Positions 42,682-54,125 of a DNA stretch of 64,000 nt are shown here, in pieces. A program made the translations under genes and the position numbers. Below the pieces are notes generated by a model. The model was not told the origin of the DNA. It saw nothing but the letters and a program-made list of their open reading frames with translations, and ran no database searches. The stretch lies in assembly GCF_001540865.1 (NCBI RefSeq), contig NC_033622.1, positions 6,459,053-6,523,052 of the forward strand, in the 5' to 3' direction. Source of the stretch: Ananas comosus. Lineage: Eukaryota > Streptophyta > Magnoliopsida > Poales > Bromeliaceae. Each line of letters starts with the position of its first letter. Position 1 is the stretch's first letter.

Positions 42682-43591
42682 TGTCACGCCTCGGGGTCCC
42701 TTTTTGGATTTAAAGACCGATACGGAAGTGCCCAATTTTTTATTTTATTTTTTATTTTGAAAACCTTGACCCAAGAGTATGTCAGATCCGCCACAAATAC
42801 AGAAAATTCATTGTTCACACGGACAGAGTCTCCTCTGTATTTGTACGACGTCGCATAAGTACAAGATACAACCACAATAGTATAAACATCCACATACATT
42901 TACCACATCACATTTACCATACATCCCATCACAGATAATCATAAATCCACATCTATTAGTTTAAAACGTTTTTTACCCGGAAACTCATTTTGAAATACTA
43001 AGAATCATGAAGACCGGGAAAAACTCTTTTAAAAATCGTTTCCCACACGGAAACCTTTTCCTTTAAAAACACGCTACCACGAGGGGTAGAAAATCGTTTT
43101 CATTTCATCAGAAAATCATAAGTACTTTATTACATTCACAAAATCACATTTATCCAAATAACATAAAACCAACTGAACCATGATAAGTAAGTCAATTATT
43201 TTGAGAAAGTCAGGTTAAGGATTAAACCAAATCGAAGGTTGGTAGCTCTATCGATCGCTAAAAGGCGTGCCTCATGAATCGTCCCCACTCGGACTGCGAC
43301 ATCATCTGAAAGGGGGGTGGGGGGTGAGAACATGTACACTTGTCTCCCCTCTCAGTGGGTACCGCAAGCCGACGAGGGCGAGGGTTACTCACCAGTCAAG
43401 GAGGATAACTACAAGTATAGATAATGGTAATACAGTAGCAATGATAAACAAAGAAACGAGATATATATATGAATCACTACCACTACTGTATGCATGTATC
43501 AATCGGACGATAAGTCCAAAAGTACCTAATCAAAAACCTGCCATATCGGTCCGCAGACCTCAGGCCTGTGCCACTAGTGCTCTAACCTGTA

Positions 43592-43730
43592 AATGACCAT
43601 AGCATACGCTCTCAGGTCAAAAGGGTATATGACCCTAGCATAAGCTCTTGCGTCTAAAAGGTATATGACCCTAACATAAGCTCTTGGGTCTGAAAGCATA
43701 TAACCCTAGCATAAGCTCTTAGGCTCACGT
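43592..43730. repeat. ~37-bp tandem array in LTR C (four units)
   Basis: Units of the form TATGACCCTAGCATAAGCTCT-TGGGTCTAAAAGG repeat four times with drift. The plus-strand LTR copy has about two equivalents at 59880-59942. Confidence 0.8.
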
Positions 43731-44820
43731 ACTGGCATGTCCAACCACTTTTCCGAAAAAGAACACCCCTTGCGGTGGATTAGACCGCTGGTGTTCGTGA
43801 AATGCGTGCGAGCAGTGGCGATCGATGCTGATATGCTCAATAGCCAACCGTAGGGAACTAGCCGACAATCCTACCTCTCGGGGTATACCGATTGTGTAGG
43901 TCACCAAGTAGTCGAACCGACCAAGTAGGTCACAATACCAGATGCAATAAACTGACCGACTAGGTCATAAATCTCACAAATAATCACAAAGCCACTCTAC
44001 TTCTAAAACATGATACTGGGTATGCAAACCAACTAAGTAGAGCAATAAAGAGATATGGTATGGGTGCTAGGCTCAACATATAACATGCAAGGTAATAATA
44101 AGGAAAGAGTGAAGGGAATGTCACAAAGCGTGCACCACTGTACCTACTTCGGGTCGAAAGTCCTACCTGTACGTGTGTAGCGTCTATCTTCCTACTGTAA
44201 AAGAATGTCAACCGGACCTATGGAGGGTTCACTGGGTTAGAATCCAACCACATACATATACAATACTAACTCACAATCCCCCTGTAAACCCACGGGAGTC
44301 GGTTTCCCAAAACCGATTACCGTAACTTCCCGGAAGTCCCAAAAATCGTACCGAGACTCCGCCGGAACCCACGAAATGTCCCAGGACACAACGACTCATG
44401 CCACGAGTCACTCGTTGCCACCCAATACTATAATTAAGGTTTTCTGGCAGCAACTACAAAGCTCACATCGTAACGATTATCGTCGGATAACCGTTCCGAT
44501 CCGGATTCCTGGAAGTGTCAATTTCGACACCGGAACCTACTGTCGCTCACCTGTCGTCTCCGAACCCACAAAACGACGCAAGTGACCAGCCAATAAGGCT
44601 TAGCAACAAAGCAAATTATAGTGAGTCACCGTCGGAAGAAATCTGAGCCGGAATCGCGTTCCGTCGACGGATTTCGTCGAAAAATGCACCAGAAATCGAT
44701 ATTCAATTTTCGTAAGGCCTCAGACCTTGGACAACCAGTCCAGAGGTTACCCGATGCCCGTACGCACTACCTACAGCAGCCATGAAGCATGTATTTGCAT
44801 ATAAGTCCCTGCAATTACCT

Positions 44821-44846
44821 AAAATCACATTATTTTATGTGATTTT
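44821..44846. repeat. Conserved hairpin in LTR C (minus copy)
   Basis: A perfect 10-bp inverted repeat AAAATCACAT/ATGTGATTTT around a 6-base loop. It recurs at 55961-55986 in the other copy with the same stem and loop length. Confidence 0.85.
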
Positions 44847-45099
44847 CAGGGTTATATGGCCCGACAGCGCAAACCAAGGACTTTCGAGTATGGCTGAGAC
44901 ACACGCTGCTAGGTCTCGATGTGCCGGAGGCCATGCTCATGATTCGGAGCATGGCCGTCCACTGTGGGCAGCGCGAGAGCGACATGAAAACCTGCGAACC
45001 GCGCGTACAGTGCCTAAACAATGGTTAATTTGCAAACTAGGACCTCACTGCCCAAAGGAGGTGAGCATGATGATTGACACAGGTTAGGGATCGTCATGC

Positions 45100-45825
45100 T
45101 CACTTCCGGGAGTGTCGGGGTGCCTTCGGATTGCCGGAACAGCGATCCGAACCCGAAACTGTGTGCAGGTAATTAAGCTTACCGAAACCAGTAGGAGCAC
45201 GGCTTAGCCGACAGCAGCCGGACGGCAGGCACGCTAGTAGAAGGTGGTTCTGGTCGGTCAGTGGGGCCGGGGCTCGCGCTGGCCGGCGGCGGGAGGCGGC
45301 CGGAGGTACGGCGGAGGAGCACGAGCCCACACAACTAGGGCTCGGGCTCACGGGCAACGGTGGCCAGGCGGCGGCCGGGGGAGCTCCAGGCGACGACGAC
45401 GGTTCGCCGAAGGCCAAGGTAGGGCGGCGCGGCCTATCCTGGGCGGTGGCTGCGCGAGGAGGCGATGCGGGCCAAGTCTCGGCATGAGCTTGATCTGGGC
45501 GACCGCGGGAAGGTTGGGCGGCGGTGGCGGCCAATGGGGACGGCGACGACGGTGCGCAGGGGTCACCGGAGGTCGATGGTGGGCGGCGCGGCCGATTCCA
45601 GGTGGCGGCAGCTCGCGGGCCACAAGCTGGCTTGAGCTTGGCCCAAGCTGACTGAGCCTGGCAGCGGGTTGCCCAGGCAATAACGGCGGCACGTGGGGAC
45701 GGCGAGGGAGTCGTCGGAGGTTGGGTCACGACCAAGGGAGGAGTCCCAGGGTGTGAGAATCCTTCCCTGAGGTCCACCGCAGGGATGGTGGCAGTTTGGT
45801 GGAGAAGATGGTGGAGGAGAGGCAA
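45100..45825 (-). other. GC-rich open frame within LTR C (unclear coding status)
   Basis: A 241-codon frame rich in Pro, Ala and Ser, downstream of a TATATAAATG box (~45970 on the minus strand) in the LTR leader. The related frame in the plus-strand copy (55155-55703) ends in the same residues PRHSRK. No domain is recognisable. High GC alone makes long open frames likely, so it may be noncoding leader. Confidence 0.3.
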
Positions 45826-46402
45826 TGCAGACTTTTTCGGCAGCCGAAGGCTCTCGCCGGCGGCTGGGGCGTGCGCGGCGAGGGAGTGGGAGGTGGTGGA
45901 GACTGCTGGGGGCGCAGTTGAGGTAGAAGATGCAACCTAGGGTTAGGGTTAGCATGAAAAACTCTAGATGCATTTATATACAAGCTGCAAAATCGCGCAA
46001 ATGTCCTCGAAAACTCAGATTTAAATACTGAGTCCCTCACAGCATGACTATTTTGTGCGTATGCACCTCGACTTTCGAAATCACGCAAAACGGTACATAA
46101 AATATGGAGCTTTTCACGAATTTTTTGTTTTGCCAATTTTGACCCCTTAGCGAACATTATACGATTTCCGGAGATCCATCCGTCGGATTTTCGATCGGAT
46201 TGCACCATCGTGTTCAGCATGACTGGGGCATCGAATCTACCATTTTGTTTCGCAAGATTTGGTCGCCGATTTGTGACGAAACCTATCCTCTCCGAATTCC
46301 ACCAATATAACCATATATATATACACACATATATATATAAATTTGAAATTTAAAATTCAAATTTGAGTTCCCTTTTATTTAAATCTCAGTTATTACACAA
46401 AA

Positions 46403-47390
46403 TAAATAAATAAATAACTACATGCTAAAAATAGATGATCATGAACTTTTGTGATTTGACTCGAGCCGATGGGTGAAATCGGTTTTTGGGATAATTGTGA
46501 CATTCGTATGCACATTCTTACCTTTTGAGAAATGATATTCTTCAACTTTCGGATTTATCAGCATCTCATGTGGTCAAATAGATTCCGCCTACGACTGTTC
46601 AACCATCTTCTTCTCCTATGTAGGAAACCGTAAATTTAAATTTCGATAATTAATATTTGAAATCCTACATTCAAATATTAATTTGAATTTCGAAATTTGA
46701 ATAGAGAATTGGAAAGAGGATAGAGTATCTTCACTAATCGAAAACAAAATCACCACCTTAATGGTCCGGTAGTGTCGGAGGTCGTGGTGAAGTCCGTTTC
46801 TAGATTCTGCTAGTCGCAAGTGCTTTTTAAGTAGAAAATCAAAAGTGGCCAAATTCAGAAAGATTGGGTTTTTATGAGAAAGGCATGACATTTCATACAT
46901 ATGCTGAATTGCATGAAACTCCAGGGGAAGATGCAACTGTGTGAAATACACGTACTATGAGTTCTCAATAAGAAATTCTGAGTTTAGGGTACCAAATTGC
47001 AAATTTAGCAATTTGTAAAAATAGAGCACCACATAAAGGGGTTATTATTTCATGTGAAAAACTTCAAAGTTTTGTTGAGCGGGAGGACTTGTATGAAAGT
47101 ATACTCAGAGAGAAATATATTAATATAAGTTTCGTGGAATTCTGAGATTGCTTTTATGAAATTGCACAAACTTGAAGTGAGAAAGAGAAAATCTATATGA
47201 GGGGACTTTATGCAAAAAGTGCAACAATCGTGGGTGAAACTACGAAATTTGGCTGAATGATTGACTTCTCTGTAAAAGTACATTGCTGTGGGGTTTCGGG
47301 CAAGAGGGGAAAACTTCAGGTATAAGTTGTAATTGTGCCAAATAGATATATGTATTTAGGTATATACAAATAAATAAATATAGAGTTGAG
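46403..47390. other. Unassigned AT-rich DNA
   Basis: No gene, RNA or bounded repeat is visible. Interleaved AAATTTGAAATTC-like blocks at 46630-46700 can pair with one another. A TAAATAAATAAATA run lies at 46400-46416, beside the TSD of the solo LTR. Confidence 0.4.
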
Positions 47391-47392
47391 CT

Positions 47393-47625
47393 GGAATACT
47401 AGTAATAATATTTGGGCTCTTTTGCTATCGATTTTTTAGCCGTTAGATCTACACTTTAATCAATTTCATCCTTTGGATCATACTATTCAACCAACCACCT
47501 ACTCAACCCTAGGGGGCCCACCACTAAACCCTAAGGGACCACTATCATTCTAACTCTATAATTTTTCATATAAAGGATAAAAACTCGACATCAAAAGAGC
47601 CAAAATACTATTAATAATATTTCTG
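47393..47625. mobile_element. Short MITE
   Basis: It begins GAGCTGGAATACTAGTAATAAT and ends AATACTATTAATAATATTTCTGCC. The interior has CCGTTAGATCTACACTTTAATC, CATACTATTCAACCAACCACC and CTCAACCCTAGGGGGCCC, as in the 22-kb cluster. Confidence 0.65.
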
Positions 47626-47664
47626 CCCAATTTAATACATATATACATACATATATATAGAACT

Positions 47665-47883
47665 AGGTTGAAATACTATCAATAGCACCAAGCTATTGGT
47701 GCTATTAGGTTTTCGGCCCTTGGATAAAAAAATATATGGTTAGGATGATGTGGGCCCTCTAGGATTGAGTGAGTTATTATTTGAGTAGTATAATCTAACG
47801 GGTGAAAATAGTCAAAGGGTTAAATCTAACGGCAGAAAACTCGATAGCACCAAATGCTTGGTGCTTTCGATAGTATCCTAGCC
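47665..47883. mobile_element. Short MITE followed by TA and GT tracts
   Basis: It begins AGGTTGAAATACTATCAATAGC and ends GCTTTCGATAGTATCCTAGCC. The interior is collinear with 22815-23033. TA tracts lie on both sides. Confidence 0.65.
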
Positions 47884-47888
47884 GGACT

Positions 47889-47965
47889 CCATATATATAT
47901 ATATATATATATATAGATGTGTGTGTGTGTGTGTGTGTGTGTGTATACACACATACATACATACA
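47889..47965. repeat. (TA)n-(GT)n-(CATA)n compound microsatellite
   Basis: TA repeats (47889-47916), then about 24 bp of GT, then ACACAC and ACATACATAC. Confidence 0.95.
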
Positions 47966-47969
47966 GATA

Positions 47970-48752
47970 GTTGTTCGTATGGAACTGTAACCATAGTCCC
48001 CCTCTTTTCTCTCCCTAGTGCTGTCGCCGCACCTACGTCGCCGCCCAACCTCCTTTCCGGTCAATTGAGATCTCTCTTTTTCCCCTCTCTTTAACTCTCT
48101 CTTCTTTCTCTTGACACTCTCCTCTCTTAAGTAAGCCTGGCTGTGGCCCCACCGCCGTGCCGCCTTTGACCTGGATCCCCACAACCTCTAGGGATGCCGC
48201 AGGTCCAAGATCCACCACCGCAATCCTTCCCCAAGCTAGACCTCGAGTTAGGGGGAGATCTTGAAGAGCTCGGGCCGCGGCTCCTTGTCCGGTCGCTGCA
48301 CCGCTCTATGCCATCGCTCTAGCCACTAGGAGGTCCAGCGACTGCTCTATATTCACCACCGTGCCACCCCTTCTTCCCCGATCTCGACTCCCAACTGAAT
48401 CATTTGGAAATAAAGTTGCGACCGCAGGTCATTCGTTGTCGCCATCGCCTCCTGGCCGCCGTCACCTCGGCACCGCCTACGTCAGGTGGAGCCCTCCTAG
48501 CCAGCACAGACCATCCTCTATTGTGTTGGAGCTTGGTAAATCCTTTGTTTGCTCTTGTGCTCCAAGTCCTTGCTCGGGCTAGAGCAAGTTGTAGCCATGG
48601 TTGCTGTTCCGGCCACCTAAATCGCCGGCGGCCCTTCAATTGGCGAGCACGATCTTCTGTGGTATTCGTATATCCCCATGCTCACTTCTATCACTGTTGG
48701 ATTGATCCCTAATGGCTAATTGACTATGTGGCTTGTTGGACATGTCACTCTT
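47970..48752 (+). mobile_element. Probable left part of gypsy LTR G (GC-rich leader)
   Basis: CT-rich then GC-rich sequence resembling in composition and order the leader of LTR C (CCTAG near 48015, GCCGCC blocks, then a stretch like the LTR C region before 55650). It is separated from its continuation at 50517 by the copia-like LTR. The assignment rests on layout and weak similarity. The short Pro/Ser/Arg-rich frames here are not convincing genes. Confidence 0.35.
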
Positions 48753-50516
48753 GTTAGATGTATATATGCCCTAGTAGCCAACAAGGTTGACATGTATATT
48801 CTTTTTAGTACATAAATTTATATTTAATTTTAAATATTATGAATAAATTTGGGTACTTATTTTCATTGATGTTGTGTGTGTGTCCATGAATCGTCCAAGG
48901 AATTAATAAGATGATGACACGTTTCCTAAAAGTTGAGAATTTGAGACAAGTGTCATTGGTGGTTAATTCCTAAATGCTCCTAATCGATGGATTATTATAG
49001 AGACGGTGATTGATTCGGTGAGATACAAGTTGCTTCCCTTTTTGGGTGGATAAGTCTCGAGTCAACGATGTGGGGACATTGGAGCAAATATGCAGGTGGT
49101 TGTTAGAGAACAAGGGTACCGAGCATGACCAATGCGAGAAGTCACTTTGATGTCTTTTCACTTGTCAGTGACTTACTCAATGTTGTAGTAGTGTAACTGC
49201 TCCTTTGACCTGCCGTGTCTCGGCTATTCACAATGAGGTTATTGTAGTTTGACTATACATACACTTGGTCTCTAGCCATTTGGATCCTTGCGGTGCATGT
49301 GTGGCTGCAGTACGTTAATTATAGGACTAGGGTGTGCACCTATATAAAATCTATCTTCCTTCATAGATAGGGACGTTAGTTCTATGTGATTTATGAGACC
49401 GAGTTTAGAAGATCTTGGCCAAGACAGAGTTAATAGTAGAAAGGATTTTCGATATTAGAAACTCAAGTTGAATAAATTTGACATATGATAGATGATAGGG
49501 TTTGACGAGCTATTCCATGATCTCTATCTAGTCAGGACTCTTGATAGAAGAACTGTATCACACAGTAACTGCACCAAGAGGTTTAGTATTCTATTATATT
49601 GGAATGCCACTACATGCTGCTAGGCATCACTAGTAGATTGTGAGACTCATGAGAATTATTTGGATGATTGATAATTCTCATTGGGCTAAGTTGAAATTGT
49701 TCTGGCCCACTAAAAGGAGTTTCAGTGATGTTGTTGATAATGATCAGAATATATCTCACTATAAGATAGAATAGAACTTGTGGGTTTGCACACATAAGAG
49801 GTTGTGATTGATCGGATAGCTAGATCATGATTTTTGAATCGCCGGAGTACCTAAATCAATATGTTGATAATTAGACTAATTTATAATTATTATAAAATGG
49901 GCTATTAAAGTGCAAATTTTGCAAGAGAGGACTTACTAACAATTAGTAAGTTGTGAGATGGCTTATGTGTAAATATTGCATTATTAATTTAATATGATCA
50001 AATTAGGATTGAGTTCAAGTCGATCTAAATTAGGATTTAATCGATCAAACCCATTAAGGAAATGATAAAATTAAATCCAAATTTATTCTTATCTTTAATG
50101 GTTATTATAAAAGGGATTATATCTCTCTATATAAGAGACAAGGTTTTAGAAAACCTTAGCTATCATCTCTCTCCTTCTCTCTCTTTTTCTCTTTGTTCCT
50201 TTAGTAAGAAAGGCGTCATTTGCAAGGGAGCTAGCACCCGTTAAAGACATCGATCAGATCAGTAATCTCGTTTGGATACGTATAGAGGCCGAACGTGTGT
50301 GTGGCTTTGAGAAAACCTAATTCCACGATCATCAGATTGCAATGAAGATGTACCATTGTAAAAGTGATTAGATCTTATTTATTCTTCTTTAATCTTAAAC
50401 AATATGAGGGATCATGTTTGGGTGCATGGTTTTAGAGATCGGATCTCGAGTTTTAAAACTCAAATTTATTTGATTTTCTTTTCCGCGGTGATTTTACTGT
50501 ATGCAATTTTCTAAGA
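48753..50516 (+). mobile_element. Probable solo copia-type LTR (SIRE-like)
   Basis: It begins TGTTAGATGTATATATGCCC and ends near TTTTCTAAGA, a decayed TCTAACA. A promoter-like TATAAAAGG lies at 50106 with TATATAAGAGAC at ~50139, followed by a CT-rich leader, as in copia LTRs. No primer site or coding region follows, so it appears to be solo. A clean TSD was not found (ACTCT left, ACACT right). The end coordinate is approximate. Confidence 0.5.
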
Positions 50517-52758
50517 ACACTAGAATCACGTCGGATCGTCGTTGGCACTCCGAACAGTGAGCATAGTGTCTAGAGCATGGAAACCCCTCTGCTAGTGCAT
50601 TGGTTTAAGTTCCAAATCTCGAAATCCGTGGTATCAACTCGAAACTTCAAATTTATATTTATAAATGCGATTAAGTGATTAGTTGAGGATTTTTATGCAA
50701 TTTGTGCTTGTGTGCTGCCTTGGGCAGTGCGTATAGTGGTGTGTGACCGTTGAACTATTTGTCCTAGGTCCGTTGGCTGTTGCGAAGTTTAGTTTGAATT
50801 TTGGTGCGTTTATTAGCCAAATCGGCCGTTCAATCACGGTTCTGGTTCAGAATTCATGTTCGATCATTGTGGACGTTCTATGTCTATTGTCGAGCCCTAT
50901 CGCCTAGCAACCCTCACTCCCACCTTTGTTCGGAGGGAGTAGGAAGGGTGATAGTGGGTTCCGTAGCCGAATTTCGCATTTTCGGGAACCTGATGTAGAT
51001 CGGTTTACGCTTAACATGCTTACTTGCGACATTTTCATGTGTTGCTGCCCGGACACGCAAATCAATGTGCCTTAGGATAATGGATGATGTTCAATGAGTA
51101 TTGGTATCCTCCAAGAGACTTCATGGGTTTTCGAAGTGTTCCGGTAGGTTGTTGGGTATTCCGGCAGGTTTCAAGAGTCGAAATAGGGGGTCAATTGCCT
51201 GGTTGGTTCTTGGGATGTGATTTAGGTGTTATTGGGTCAATTAGGGTTAGCATTTTCCATTGTCGAGTGGATTGTGACTATTTAGTATCTCTTATAGGTT
51301 CAGGCGGCTTGTTGGAGCACTATTAGAGCTAAGTGCTTCACCGGACGGCAGGTGGGTGCGTCGATCCGAAGTTGGTTGAGTGGAGCTTGCTTGGTGACTT
51401 TTTTCCTTTTATCTCCTCCTTGATTGCACAGTGTACTTCCATGTTTATTTATTGAGCTTTGCACACCACTGGATTTCTTACTTGACTACTCTCCGGTTGT
51501 TTCCAATTCATAGATATCATAATTCAGTTGTAGAGTAGCATCTATTATGCATATTGACTTGATACTTTAAGATTGCTAATACTTTATACCTATTGCATAA
51601 TAATTGGGTTATATAGACGTCGTAGATCAATGACATGGTGACATTCCTAGGGAATAGTAGACCTGATTGGTCGAACATTGTTGCGGATTACTCTTTCGGC
51701 TATATGCTGAATTGCACATGTTGCATCGATTGCAACAGCTTATGTGTGAGACTCCAGGTAGTCCTATATATAATATATAATAGGGCTAAAACTCTTAACC
51801 TAGTTTAAGCATTTTAGGCAGTGACGTGCCAGGACGGGAGTAATCCTAGGATGGGTGACCCCCTGGGAAGTTGGGGTGTCACATCATGAGCATTTCACGT
51901 ATACTGGTGGTCTGATCCACCACAAAGAGGGTGTTCTTTTACGAATTAAGTAGTCGTAGTTTCAACTCATAAGCTTGACGCAGACTATTGCTCGAGTCAT
52001 ATGCCATATAGAGCAAGTGTGGTATAGCATGAGGTCTTTAGACCAATATAACAGTTGATTGGGTGTATTTGGACTGCTTGTTCCGATTGGCGCATAGTTA
52101 TTTCCTGCTTCTTATTATAGTAGCAATTATTTATGCTTTTGCTTATAATTGTATGTCATTCCAGTATTATTGCTACTGTACTTGTTATATTGGTTTATTA
52201 TTGTCGTTATATCTCTTGTTTGCCGATGAGCACACCTGACCTTCATCGGCTTGCGGTACCTACTGAAAAATCTTGGGTTTGTTTCTCACCCCATCTCTTT
52301 TCAAGTAGCATGGACGGTGAGCGTCGGGACGGTGCGCATGCGTAAGGAAAGTATAGATAGATGTGGCTCGAGCTTTGATTATGGATGTTGATCTTTATTC
52401 CTATTTGTGATTCAGATACTGTCGGTTTAGTTTTTCTTACATTCCTTAGTTTTTTATCTATTGATTTATTAGGTGATTGTTAATAATTGTGGACAGATGT
52501 GGATTGTTAGTTTTACGTGATCATCTCCTTATTAGTAGTTTAGTTTTACTTCTTCTATATCTACTTGTTTTGGTAGTTATTGTTATACCTCTGTGTGGTT
52601 GATGTTTATATTCAGGTGCTACACCGTACATATAAAGGAGAGACTCTGTTCATTTAGCGGATCCTTTGTCCGTATGGCGGGTCTATGCACGTCCGTGGAG
52701 TACGTTTTCTGCTGGCTTTTCCTAAAATGGATTTTCTAAAGAATCCCGGGGCGTGACA
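50517..52758 (+). mobile_element. 3' part of gypsy LTR G
   Basis: It ends CCCGGGGCGTGACA and is followed by a primer site, so this is a 5' LTR. Blocks match LTR C in order: GGCACTCCGAACAGTGAGCA (~50544), the GTGGGTTCCG region (50957), AGGTGGGTGCGTCGATCCGAAG (~51348), TTTCACG...CTGATCCACnACAA (~51892-51938), and the end. It carries the 5S-like segment at 51818. Confidence 0.65.
51818..51881 (+). ncRNA. 5S rRNA-derived segment (3' half, internal promoter) inside an LTR
   Basis: About 64 bp align with the second half of plant 5S rRNA. The exact blocks CTAGGATGGGTGACC and CCTGGGAAGT stand at the right spacing, preceded by an altered ACGTGCC-GGGCG-AGAGTA equivalent. This spans the pol III internal control region (box A to box C). 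The 5' half of 5S is not recognisable and the last bases diverge, so it is not a functional rRNA gene. LTR-borne 5S sequences are known from Cassandra elements; this one sits in a long gypsy-type LTR. Confidence 0.75.
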
Positions 52759-52766
52759 AATTAAGA

Positions 52767-52780
52767 TGATATCAGAGTGG
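52767..52780 (+). promoter_or_regulatory. Primer binding site of element G
   Basis: TGATATCAGAGTGG, eight bases past the LTR end, is a variant of the tRNA-Met complement. It confirms that the LTR ending at 52758 is a 5' LTR. The leader continues to ~52916 and then breaks. Confidence 0.75.
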
Positions 52781-52916
52781 AATCAACCACAGTCATGACT
52801 CATAGGATGATTTTAGGCATCTAGGCATGCAAAAGTATGAAGTTGGTCTGGGTTTGAGTCTCAGGAGTCGAGTCGAGTTAGTTCATCCTAACTTGACTCT
52901 AACACTGTCTGTTTTA

Positions 52917-53740
52917 GTACATGGCATGCAGAAGACCTGGATGGTGCACTAATACTGAGGTGTCCATCTTGACAGGGCAGTCACAATATATGTTCTTAAC
53001 ATAAAATTCATGCTCGAGCACTTGCACCCATCTAGTGTGTACGGTGTCTACTATATCTATTCCATGAGTATTAGCTAACGACTGACTAACAAATGAATGC
53101 GATGCTCCTGAGGCAAACAATAATTTGCATCTTATGCCATTAAGTAAAACGATACTTGCTACGACGTTCTCAGGGGTAGAGGGCTCATCCACCTAGGTCG
53201 CGAACACACGGCTGCTCAGTCCTTGTCGCGAACCCTCCAGTTGTCGTGTTGGCGACGCATGCCCCACATACATCGCTGCAGGCGGGATGCTCGCGAGTTG
53301 CCTCGGTGAGGCAAACTTCGATGCGACTGATGGAGCCCGACCATCGCCTTGTGGGCAATCAAACCACGTGTCCCGGTTGCCCACACTTGAAGCATTTGCC
53401 TTCTCGCTGATCACATTGATTCGACTTGTGAGAGCCGCTGCAAATGACACACCTTGCCGATGACCGGGTAGGTTGAAACCCTTGAGCTCAGGATTGCGAG
53501 TGCGGATGCTTTGGTGGTTGCTTTGAGCTCGATTGACCACTCGAACTACCTGATGGTCGCTTCTTCCTTTTGTCCTTTTCCTTCACTTAGGACTTGTGCT
53601 CCTCCCGCGTGAAGGCGTTGCTTTGTTCCACCCACAAGAGCCGGCCCAAAACATTAGCAAAGGTTTGCAACTTAAGAGAATGCACAGCTTTGTAGATTTC
53701 TGGCTGAAGTCCACGCTCAAAGCAATCGTTCTTATCCCAT
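52917..53740 (-). pseudogene. Gypsy gag/protease fragment (minus strand)
   Basis: Read on the minus strand: the end of a gag domain at 53740-53590 (QPEIYKAVHSLKLQTFANVL, REEHKS), two CCHC knuckles at ~53455-53390 (CVICSGSHKSNQC, then CFKCGQPGHV), a linker, and the start of an aspartic protease at ~53170-52920 (LLFASGASHSFV, with catalytic Asp replaced by Ala). Frameshifts separate the gag end, knuckles and protease. RT and later domains are missing: the fragment stops at 52917 against the plus-strand leader of element G, so an inversion or truncated insertion is implied. Confidence 0.82.
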
Positions 53741-53940
53741 AATCCATGACAAAACCCAAATCTATTTGCTAATCTTTATAATTTGTACACTAGATTAGCC
53801 TAGGCTTTGATAAAAATCCATTTAGGAGATTTAAATTCAAAACCCTAATCTTAAATCCTAAAAAATCTCACCTTAGCCACAAATTTCTTATTTCTTCTTG
53901 CTAAAGAAGAAGGCTCTCTACCTCCATATCCCTCCTCTAA
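53741..53940. other. AT-rich stretch, possibly LTR-derived
   Basis: No coding signal. On the minus strand, blocks such as AGGTGAGATTTTTTAGG and TTAGGGTTTTG recall LTR leader sequence. Origin is unresolved. Confidence 0.3.
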
Positions 53941-54125
53941 TGTAACGACCCAACCACTAGCAATAATAACTCGTTGGCCAAAACCACTGGCTCAAAATAC
54001 GTAAGCCTAATTATTATTATTAGGGTAGAGTCCTCTTATATACCCAATGACAATCCCATTTTCATCTAATGTCGGACTATTGGGGTCTCATAGACTCCCC
54101 GTATTTAGGCATTGACGTCCTCGTC
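53941..54125 (+). mobile_element. Truncated LTR start (TGTAACGACCC type)
   Basis: TGTAACGACCCAACC is a common plant LTR start and TTATATACCC near 54038 could be its TATA box. Only 185 bp remain before the family C LTR begins at 54126, which probably inserted here. The other half is not seen in this window. Confidence 0.5.

Larger units (their letters stand above)
42682..46397 (-). mobile_element. Solo LTR of family C (minus strand), TSD CAAAA
   Basis: On the minus strand it starts TGTAATAACTGAG at 46397 and ends GAGGCGTGACA at 42682. It is flanked by exact CAAAA on both sides (42677-42681 and 46398-46402). It is 3716 bp with no internal region. It aligns in order with the plus-strand copy at 54126-60840: TATA region, GC-rich leader, hairpin, GACCTA/GGTCGG motifs, tandem array and end. 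Confidence 0.93.

Noticed and set aside
43267..43596. 109-codon plus-strand frame
   Set aside because: It runs antisense through the family C solo LTR; the equivalent region of the plus copy does not keep it.
45940..45958. Telomere-like GGGTTAGGGTTAG
   Set aside because: Only two to three units, inside the leader of LTR C; plant telomere repeats have the TTTAGGG unit and long arrays.
48361..48712. Pro/Ser/Arg-rich frames as small genes
   Set aside because: GC-rich probable LTR leader, open on both strands, no domain, and no conserved counterpart in the window.
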